Positions 1 to 5,447 of a DNA stretch of 8,340 nucleotides are shown here, piece after piece. How positions within the stretch are numbered: the stretch's first letter is position 1; every line of letters starts with the position of its first letter. Location: NCBI GenBank assembly GCA_910585505.1, contig CAJUFF010000108.1, positions 1,224-9,563 on the forward strand, in the 5' to 3' direction. The position numbers and the translations under genes are program-made. The stretch comes from an uncultured Ruminiclostridium sp. GTDB lineage: Bacteria > Bacillota > Clostridia > Oscillospirales > Ruminococcaceae. The notes under the pieces are model-generated. The model was not told the origin of the DNA. It worked only from the letters and a program-made list of their open reading frames with translations, and did not search any database.

Positions 1-40
1 AAAAAACCGCAAATACAACAACTTTAGTTAAATTCACCTA

Positions 41-69
41 TTGACAAAAAAACGCATATAATGTAAAAT
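41..69 (+). promoter_or_regulatory. Sigma-A type promoter of the glutamine synthetase gene
   Basis: A perfect -35 box TTGACA (41-46) is followed after 17 bases by TAAAAT (64-69), which predicts a transcript start near 76. A textbook TATAAT also lies at 57-62, but it is only 10 bases from the TTGACA and has just a poor -35 (TTCACC, 33-38) at usable distance. No clear GlnR-type operator was seen. Confidence 0.6.
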
Positions 70-83
70 AAAACATAAGGCAA

Positions 84-131
84 AACAAAGGCGTTTTGGC
101 AGTTTTATGGCTGTACCAAAACGCCTTTGTT
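84..131 (+). promoter_or_regulatory. Long perfect hairpin in the glutamine synthetase leader
   Basis: Bases 84-99 and 116-131 are exact reverse complements (16 bp) around a 16-base loop, in which CAG (100-102) and CTG (111-113) could extend the pairing. The hairpin would sit within about 10 bases of the predicted mRNA 5' end and stops 21 bases before the Shine-Dalgarno sequence. There is no T-run after it, so it does not look like an ordinary intrinsic terminator. It may stabilise the mRNA or be a regulator target; the role is inference. Confidence 0.7.
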
Positions 132-167
132 GTAAAACGGATCATATTATTCGGGAGGAAAAGGGAA

Positions 168-2261
168 ATGAATGAATATTACGACGTAAAAACCGGCTTC
201 GGAAGCGACGTTTTTAATGTGGAAACAATGAGAGAAAGGCTGCCAAAAGGAACCTTCAAGGCGCTTATGGGAACCATTGATAACGGCGCGGAGCTTGACG
301 GTTCGGTAGCGGCGGTAGTGGCTCACGCCATGAAGGACTGGGCTATTGAAAAAGGCGCAACACATTACACACATTGGTTTCAGCCAATGACGGGAATCAC
401 CGCCGAAAAGCACGACAGTTTTATCAATCCGCAGGGAGACGGTACCGTTATAATGGAATTTTCGGGTAAGGAACTTATAAAGGGAGAACCCGACGCGTCC
501 TCTTTCCCGTCCGGCGGATTAAGGGCAACATTTGAGGCGAGAGGCTATACCGCCTGGGATCCTACATCTTTTGCTTTTGTAAAGGATAACACTCTTTATA
601 TACCCACCGCTTTCTGTTCTTATTCAGGAGAGGCGCTGGACAAAAAAACGCCGCTGCTCCGTTCAATGGACGCGCTGTCCGCGCAGGCGCTTCGTATCCT
701 TCGACTTTTCGGCAATACCTCCACAAAGCGCGTAGTGCCTACGGTAGGTGCCGAGCAGGAATATTTCTTAGTGGATGAAAAATTGGTCAACAAGAGAAAA
801 GACCTGTTTTTTACGGGACGCACACTTTTCGGAGCCGCTCCTCCAAAAGGACAGGAGCTTGAGGATCACTATTTCGGTACCATCAAGCAAAGAGTGAGCG
901 ATTATATGAAGGATTTGGATAAAACGCTTTGGTCTTTGGGGGTTCCCTCAAAGACAAAGCATAACGAGGTGGCTCCCGCTCAGCATGAATGCGCGCCCGT
1001 TTTTGAAAACGCTAACCTCGCCGCCGATCATAATCAGCTTACAATGGAGCTGATGCAGAAGGTGGCTAAAAGACACGGTCTTGTGTGTCTGCTGCACGAA
1101 AAGCCTTTCGCGGGAGTAAACGGTTCTGGTAAGCACGATAACTGGGCTTTATCTACCAATGATGGACAGAATCTGCTGAAGCCCGGTTATTCTCCTCTTG
1201 AAAACGCTCAGTTTCTTACGTTCCTTGCGGCGGTAGTCAAGGCGGTTGATGATCACGCCGATCTGCTGAGATTATCTGTGGCAAGCGCGGGCAACGACCA
1301 CAGGTTAGGAGCGAATGAAGCTCCTCCCGCTATTATTTCCATTTTCCTTGGTGAAGAGCTGACCGATGTAATTGAGGCTTTGGTCAGCGGCAGCCATGCC
1401 AAAGATTTGCACAGACAGTTTGATATAGGCGTTTCAACCCTTCCCACATTCCCTATGGATACCACCGACAGAAACAGAACATCCCCTTTTGCTTTTACCG
1501 GAAACAAGTTCGAGTTCAGAAGCGTAGGTTCCACCCTTAATATAGCAGGTCCCAACATTGTTCTTAACACCATAGTTGCCGATGCGCTGTGTGATTTTGC
1601 CGATGAACTGGAGCAAGCTCCGGATTTTAAGTCGGCGCTGAATCAGCTTTTGAAAAAAACATTCACCGAGCATAAAAAGATCATATTTAACGGCAACGGA
1701 TACGACGCAAACTGGGTAAAGGAAGCGGAAAAAAGAGGACTTCCGAATTATGTTTCCACCGTTGACGCGGTGCCGCATTTTGAGGACGAAAAGAATGTCA
1801 GACTTTTTGTAAAGCACAAGGTATTCAGCGAAATTGAGATACATTCAAGAACCGAAACATTGCTTGAAAATTACGAAAAGGTTTTGAATATTGAAGCGCT
1901 TACCACCGTGGATATGGCTAAGCGTGAGATATTGCCGGCTGTTTTGAAATTTGAAAAGGATATTTGCGAGGCCGTTGCCGCCAAAAAAGCAGCGGGATTC
2001 GAGTCCGGTGCGGAAAAGGAGCTGGCGGAAAATATTATAGTACTCGCCGACACACTCAGTTCAAGGATAAAGCAGCTTGAATCAGATATTTTAAAGGCGC
2101 ATACTTTTGAAGATATAAAGGAGAAATCAAGATTTTTCCATGATGTCGTTTTTGCTTCTATGCAGTCACTGCGCGCTGCGGCTGATGAACTCGAAACTAT
2201 CGTAGCCGCCGAATACTGGCCAATTCCAACTTATTCTGAGTTATTATTCAGCGTAAGCTGA
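168..2261 (+). CDS. glnN: Type III glutamine synthetase (GSIII)
   Basis: ATP-dependent amidation of glutamate with ammonia to glutamine, a cytosolic entry point of nitrogen. The protein is 697 aa, matching the large type III family (about 700-730 aa) and not the ~450 aa type I. Visible GSIII blocks in order are SGGLRATFEARGYTAWDPTS (115-134), the metal-site segment GAEQEYFLVD (194-203), KHNEVAPAQHE (264-274), the signature KPFAGVNGSGKHDNWAL (312-328), NDHRLGANEAPPA (376-388) and GNKFEFRSVGS (445-455). The C-terminal ~200 residues form the helical GSIII-specific tail. The ATG at 168 is preferred because GGGAGG (153-158) lies 9 bases upstream. An in-frame ATG at 96 would read through the leader hairpin and add 24 residues that do not look like the family. 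It has its own promoter and terminator, so it is probably monocistronic. Confidence 0.96.
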   Translation: MNEYYDVKTGFGSDVFNVETMRERLPKGTFKALMGTIDNGAELDGSVAAVVAHAMKDWAIEKGATHYTHWFQPMTGITAEKHDSFINPQGDGTVIMEFSGKELIKGEPDASSFPSGGLRATFEARGYTAWDPTSFAFVKDNTLYIPTAFCSYSGEALDKKTPLLRSMDALSAQALRILRLFGNTSTKRVVPTVGAEQEYFLVDEKLVNKRKDLFFTGRTLFGAAPPKGQELEDHYFGTIKQRVSDYMKDLDKTLWSLGVPSKTKHNEVAPAQHECAPVFENANLAADHNQLTMELMQKVAKRHGLVCLLHEKPFAGVNGSGKHDNWALSTNDGQNLLKPGYSPLENAQFLTFLAAVVKAVDDHADLLRLSVASAGNDHRLGANEAPPAIISIFLGEELTDVIEALVSGSHAKDLHRQFDIGVSTLPTFPMDTTDRNRTSPFAFTGNKFEFRSVGSTLNIAGPNIVLNTIVADALCDFADELEQAPDFKSALNQLLKKTFTEHKKIIFNGNGYDANWVKEAEKRGLPNYVSTVDAVPHFEDEKNVRLFVKHKVFSEIEIHSRTETLLENYEKVLNIEALTTVDMAKREILPAVLKFEKDICEAVAAKKAAGFESGAEKELAENIIVLADTLSSRIKQLESDILKAHTFEDIKEKSRFFHDVVFASMQSLRAAADELETIVAAEYWPIPTYSELLFSVS

Positions 2262-2332
2262 TTTTACAAAAACATACTGTTTGCTGAAAGGTAAAGACAT
2301 CTTTTGTATATCATTATAAATTTTAACATTTT

Positions 2333-2364
2333 TGCCGCGGCTGTGATATGCCGCGGCATTTTTT
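2333..2364 (+). terminator. Intrinsic terminator of the glutamine synthetase gene
   Basis: TGCCGCGG (2333-2340) pairs with CCGCGGCA (2351-2358) around a 10-base loop and is followed by six Ts (2359-2364). On the minus strand the same stem is followed by AAAAATGTT, so it should work mainly for the plus-strand transcript. The T-tract overlaps the stop codon of the convergent thioesterase gene. Confidence 0.88.
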
Positions 2365-2800
2365 AATTATCATTATAAAGCTCAATTCCCACCGCACTTT
2401 TAAACATTTCATATATTGCGGGGCTGATTTTTTTTATTCGCATAGGCTTAAAATCATTATCCACAAAAAAGTGAGCCGTTTCCGCAATTAGCCGTAGTTC
2501 ACCTGTTTCTTTATCTGTGACGGTATAGGAAATCCTATACTTTAATCCGTTAAAATCTTCCATTTTAAGTTTAATGCAAACCGTATCCCCGAATCTGACG
2601 GCATGTTTGTACTGACACGAAACCGATAAAACAGGACTTATTATTCCGTCTTTTTCCATCTTGTCATAAGGAAAACCTACTTGCTCCAAAAAATCAATAC
2701 GTGCCTCCTCAAGCCATCTTAAATAGTTGGAATGGTGAACTACCGCCATTTTATCCGTTTCATAATAAAGTACCCGTCTGTAAAAAGGTTTTATCTTCAT
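2363..2800 (-). CDS. Acyl-CoA thioesterase, 4-hydroxybenzoyl-CoA thioesterase (YbgC/FadM-like) family
   Basis: A small single-domain hotdog-fold enzyme of 145 aa, the usual size for the family, predicted to hydrolyse an acyl-CoA or other acyl thioester in the cytosol. The substrate cannot be read from the sequence. The N-terminal block YYETDKMAVVHHSNYLRWLEEAR (12-34) is the family's active-site region. Asp16 is at the position of the catalytic acid, and His22-His23 and Asn25-Tyr26 precede the central helix. The strands expected of a hotdog sheet follow (60-115). The ATG at 2800 is chosen because AAAGGA lies about 8 bases upstream and because the longer reading frame from 2839 would begin inside the promoter. 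It is transcribed alone, divergently from citrate synthase and convergently with glutamine synthetase. Confidence 0.88.
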   Translation of the reverse strand: MKIKPFYRRVLYYETDKMAVVHHSNYLRWLEEARIDFLEQVGFPYDKMEKDGIISPVLSVSCQYKHAVRFGDTVCIKLKMEDFNGLKYRISYTVTDKETGELRLIAETAHFFVDNDFKPMRIKKISPAIYEMFKSAVGIELYNDN

Positions 2801-2830
2801 ATTTTTGTTCCTTTCTTTTTTATTATAAAA

Positions 2831-2859
2831 ATTATACAACTTTTTTTCTTTTTTTTCAA
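2831..2859 (-). promoter_or_regulatory. Sigma-A type promoter of the thioesterase gene
   Basis: On the minus strand TTGAAA (2859-2854) is followed after 17 bases by a perfect TATAAT (2836-2831). The predicted start near 2824 gives a leader of about 24 bases before the ATG at 2800. Confidence 0.75.
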
Positions 2860-3009
2860 TAGTCTGATTAAAAAGAATTTATCTCAGCAATAACAGAAAT
2901 TTTGCAGGATTTTTATTTGTAAAATGTATCATATTCCACAATTTAAACTATTAAATATTGTAAGAAACTTAAAACTTTTTGTTTTTTACTCAGTTTTTAA
3001 TGTTTCTAT

Positions 3010-3038
3010 TTGAAAAAAATAAAAAAATATGTTATACT
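3010..3038 (+). promoter_or_regulatory. Extended -10 promoter of the citrate synthase gene
   Basis: TTGAAA (3010-3015), a 17-base spacer and TATACT (3033-3038), with a TGn extension (3030-3032) just before the -10. The predicted start near 3045 leaves a leader of about 58 bases. The rest of the A+T-rich spacer (2860-3009), between the two divergent promoters, shows no gene or clear repeat. Confidence 0.8.
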
Positions 3039-3102
3039 AAAAATAAATAAAATGCAATTTTGTTTTTTAAATTATTCAAAAAATTTACAGGGAGGTATCT
3101 GT

Positions 3103-4455
3103 ATGTTTGGTGAAAGCTCACAAAGACTTTTAGAATACTCGGAGCTGTGCAGAAAAAATTGTGACATTGATCCGTCGCTTTACGCTAAATATGAGGTAAA
3201 GCGCGGTTTAAGAGATATTAACGGAAAAGGCGTTCTTGCGGGACTTACCAAAATAGCCGAAGTTAAATCATATACTATTGACGACGGCGACATAATCCCA
3301 TGTGAAGGTAAGCTTTATTATCACGGAATTGATATGGAGCAGATAGTTGACGGTTTTACCAAAGATAACCGATTTGGGTTTGAAGAGGTGGCGTACCTTC
3401 TTATGTTCGGGGAACTGCCCAATAAGGAGCAGCTTGAAGCTTTCAACGATGATTTGGTATTTTACCGTGACCTTCCCACGGGCTTCACAAGGGACGTAAT
3501 ATTGAGAGACCCCAGCAAAAACGTTATGAACTCTTTGGCCAGAAGCGTTCTCACTCTTTATTCATATGATGAATATGCCGATTCGATAAGAATAGAAAAT
3601 GTTATGCGCCAATCTCTGCAAATGATTGCGCGTTTTCCCCGTCTTGCGGTTTACAGCTATCAGGCGCTGACTCATTATTATGAGGATCAAAGCTTGTTTA
3701 TACACGCACCCGATCCGGAGCTTTGCACCGCTGAGAATATATTGTATATGCTGCGCCCCGATCATTCCTTTACGGAGCTTGAGGCGAGGGTATTGGATAT
3801 AGCGCTTGTTCTTCATGCCGATCACGGCGGCGGAAACAATTCCTCTTTTACCACAAGAGTAGTGACGTCATCGGGAACCGATACATATTCTACAATTGCC
3901 TCCGCATTGGGTTCCCTGAAGGGACCGCGACATGGCGGAGCCAATATAAAGGCGGCTGAAATGTTCGAGGATTTGATGGATAAGGTAAATGACTGGAACA
4001 ATGAAGGTGAAATATGCGATTATCTAAACGCGGTGCTTGATAAAAATGCTTTTGATCATTCGGGATTGATATATGGTATGGGTCATGCCGTGTATTCAAT
4101 ATCCGACCCCCGTTCCGAAGTATTGAAAAAATATGTAAAACAGCTTGCGGAAGAGAAGGGGATGGAAAAAGAACTTGCGCTTTACACAAAGGTAGAGCGT
4201 TTGGCTCCCGAGGTTATCTGTGAAAAGCGCAAAACTTACAAAGCGATAAGCGCGAATATTGATTTTTACAGCGGTTTTGTTTATAAAATGCTGGATCTTC
4301 CCAAGGAGTTGTTTACGCCTATTTTTGCCATTTCCCGCATTGCCGGGTGGAGCGCCCACAGAATAGAGGAGCTTGTCAGCAACAGTAAAATAATCAGACC
4401 CGCTTATAAAAATGTTATAAAACATTCAAAATATGTGGATTTGGCAGAGCGCTGA
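3103..4455 (+). CDS. gltA: Citrate synthase (Si type)
   Basis: Condenses oxaloacetate with acetyl-CoA to citrate; in anaerobic Clostridia this usually feeds 2-oxoglutarate and glutamate synthesis rather than a full TCA cycle. The protein is 450 aa. Active-site blocks are intact: HADHGGGNNSSF (238-249), GPRHGGAN with His277, GMGHAVY with His328, NIDFYSG with catalytic Asp387, SRIAGWSAHR (411-420) and an Arg-Pro pair near the C-terminus (432-433). This is the classic citrate synthase fold and not the Re-citrate synthase, which resembles homocitrate synthase. The ATG at 3103 has AGGGAGG (3089-3095) 7 bases upstream. An in-frame ATG-less extension back to 3010 would start inside the promoter. A 2-methylcitrate synthase activity cannot be excluded from sequence alone, but nothing nearby suggests propionate catabolism. 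Confidence 0.94.
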   Translation: MFGESSQRLLEYSELCRKNCDIDPSLYAKYEVKRGLRDINGKGVLAGLTKIAEVKSYTIDDGDIIPCEGKLYYHGIDMEQIVDGFTKDNRFGFEEVAYLLMFGELPNKEQLEAFNDDLVFYRDLPTGFTRDVILRDPSKNVMNSLARSVLTLYSYDEYADSIRIENVMRQSLQMIARFPRLAVYSYQALTHYYEDQSLFIHAPDPELCTAENILYMLRPDHSFTELEARVLDIALVLHADHGGGNNSSFTTRVVTSSGTDTYSTIASALGSLKGPRHGGANIKAAEMFEDLMDKVNDWNNEGEICDYLNAVLDKNAFDHSGLIYGMGHAVYSISDPRSEVLKKYVKQLAEEKGMEKELALYTKVERLAPEVICEKRKTYKAISANIDFYSGFVYKMLDLPKELFTPIFAISRIAGWSAHRIEELVSNSKIIRPAYKNVIKHSKYVDLAER

Positions 4456-4465
4456 TAAAAAAAGC

Positions 4466-4497
4466 TCCCGCCGTAACGGAGCTTCGGCGGGATTTTT
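4466..4497 (+). terminator. Intrinsic terminator after citrate synthase, with a competing hairpin
   Basis: TCCCGCCG (4466-4473) pairs with CGGCGGGA (4485-4492), eight perfect pairs around an 11-base loop, followed by five Ts (4493-4497). On the other strand the stem is followed within two bases by seven Ts (from 4456-4463), so it may stop transcription both ways. A second hairpin, AAGCTCC (4462-4468) with GGAGCTT (4478-4484), shares the left arm and the loop and cannot form at the same time. The next gene's Shine-Dalgarno site begins two bases after the T-run. Confidence 0.82.
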
Positions 4498-4498
4498 C

Positions 4499-4503
4499 GG
4501 AGG
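4499..4503 (+). promoter_or_regulatory. Shine-Dalgarno site that points to a CTG start
   Basis: GGAGG here is followed by 8 bases and then CTG at 4512, which is in frame with the radical SAM protein. No ATG, GTG or TTG in that frame lies between the upstream stop region and 4572, and the ATG at 4572 has no Shine-Dalgarno sequence in front of it. Confidence 0.7.
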
Positions 4504-4511
4504 AATACAAT

Positions 4512-5447
4512 CTGAACACTTTTAGGTTTTCATCAGACAACAAGCGTTATCACACGCTGTACTACTATAATATGCAAAAATTCGGAAAACGTGTATATAA
4601 GGCCCCGATAAACGCGGGCTTCACCTGTCCGAATATTGACGGACGAAAGGGAAGGGGAGGCTGTATTTACTGCGACGGCGGCAGCGGGTATTTTACCGAT
4701 AGCTGTTCTTTGTCGGTATCGAAACAGCTTGCGCATCAGATCTCCCTTATCCGTGCAAAACATTCGGAAGCAAAAATAAACGCTTATTTTCAGTCATATT
4801 CAAATACATATGCGGACAGTGCGGAAATACTGGCGGAAAAATTTGAACAAATTTTTGATTTTCCGGATATTGTCGCCTTATCTTTGGCTACAAGAGCGGA
4901 TTGCTTTAACGACGGAATTTATGCTTATTTATACAAGCTTTCACAAAGAACGAACCTTACCGTTGAGCTTGGGCTACAGTCTGTTTACGACGAAACAGCT
5001 AAATTAATAAATAGGGGACACAGCTTTTCTGAGTTTGAAGCCGCTTTTTTTCGTCTGAAAGAACTTGGTATAAGAACCGTTGTACATATAATCAACGGGC
5101 TTCCGTATGAAACGGACGCAATGATGATTGAAACGGCGCGGAAGCTAGGCGGGATGCGTCCCGACGGCGTAAAAATACACTTATTGCATGTGATAAATGG
5201 CACAAGACTTGAAAAAATGTATTCTGAAGGAAAATACTCTCCCATGGAAATGGACAGATATATTGACATTACGGTTAGTCAGCTTGAACTCCTGCCCCCC
5301 GAAACGGTAATAGAACGCCTTACGGGAGACGGCGATAAGAGCAGACTTAAGGCGCCTATGTGGAGTAAAAACAAAATTGCTGTCTTAGGCGCAATAGATA
5401 AGAGACAGGCACAGCTTGACAGTTTTCAGGGAAAATATTTTATTTAA
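4512..5447 (+). CDS. Radical SAM protein, TIGR01212 family (YhcC/YtqA-like), probable CTG start
   Basis: A 311 aa iron-sulfur enzyme expected to cleave S-adenosylmethionine to a 5'-deoxyadenosyl radical. The substrate of this family is not known to me. The cluster cysteines are Cys39, Cys51 and Cys54 in GFTCPN...GGCIYC, the stretched spacing typical of this family rather than CxxxCxxC. A glycine-rich GGSG (56-59) follows. Later blocks include ELGLQS and the LLHVINGT region, consistent with the TIM-barrel core. The first 20 residues, NTFRFSSDNKRYHTLYYYN after the initiator, match the conserved family N-terminus (FxxSxDNKRYHTLxYY). They are only included if translation begins at CTG 4512, where GGAGG sits 8 bases upstream. 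Starting at ATG 4572 gives 291 aa without this segment. A point mutation or base error of ATG to CTG is the main alternative. Confidence 0.88.
   Translation: MNTFRFSSDNKRYHTLYYYNMQKFGKRVYKAPINAGFTCPNIDGRKGRGGCIYCDGGSGYFTDSCSLSVSKQLAHQISLIRAKHSEAKINAYFQSYSNTYADSAEILAEKFEQIFDFPDIVALSLATRADCFNDGIYAYLYKLSQRTNLTVELGLQSVYDETAKLINRGHSFSEFEAAFFRLKELGIRTVVHIINGLPYETDAMMIETARKLGGMRPDGVKIHLLHVINGTRLEKMYSEGKYSPMEMDRYIDITVSQLELLPPETVIERLTGDGDKSRLKAPMWSKNKIAVLGAIDKRQAQLDSFQGKYFI
5366..5408 (-). terminator. Weak candidate terminator for the minus-strand GGDEF transcript
   Basis: On the minus strand, inside the antisense of the radical SAM gene, bases 5408-5399 pair with 5387-5380 (eight pairs with a two-base bulge) around an 11-base loop. 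A T-rich but interrupted tail (CAATTTTGTTTTT, 5378-5366) follows. It would lie about 35-75 bases past the GGDEF stop codon. Stem strength is modest, so it may leak. Confidence 0.3.

Noticed and set aside
84..131. ANTAR-type antiterminator target before glutamine synthetase
   Set aside because: ANTAR targets are two short hairpins with small defined loops; here there is one long stem with a large loop and no following terminator.
96..167. N-terminal extension of glutamine synthetase from ATG 96
   Set aside because: It would be translated through the perfect leader hairpin, has no good Shine-Dalgarno sequence and adds 24 residues unlike the family; ATG 168 has GGGAGG at 9 bases.
1434..1844. 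136-codon minus-strand reading frame inside glutamine synthetase
   Set aside because: It is antisense to a clearly conserved gene, has no recognisable domain and is an expected shadow frame.
2801..2839. Longer start of the thioesterase at 2839
   Set aside because: It overlaps the -10 box of the gene's own promoter, and ATG 2800 has AAAGGA at the right distance.
3010..3102. Longer start of citrate synthase at 3010
   Set aside because: It begins in the -35 box of the promoter; the predicted transcript starts near 3045, and ATG 3103 has AGGGAGG.
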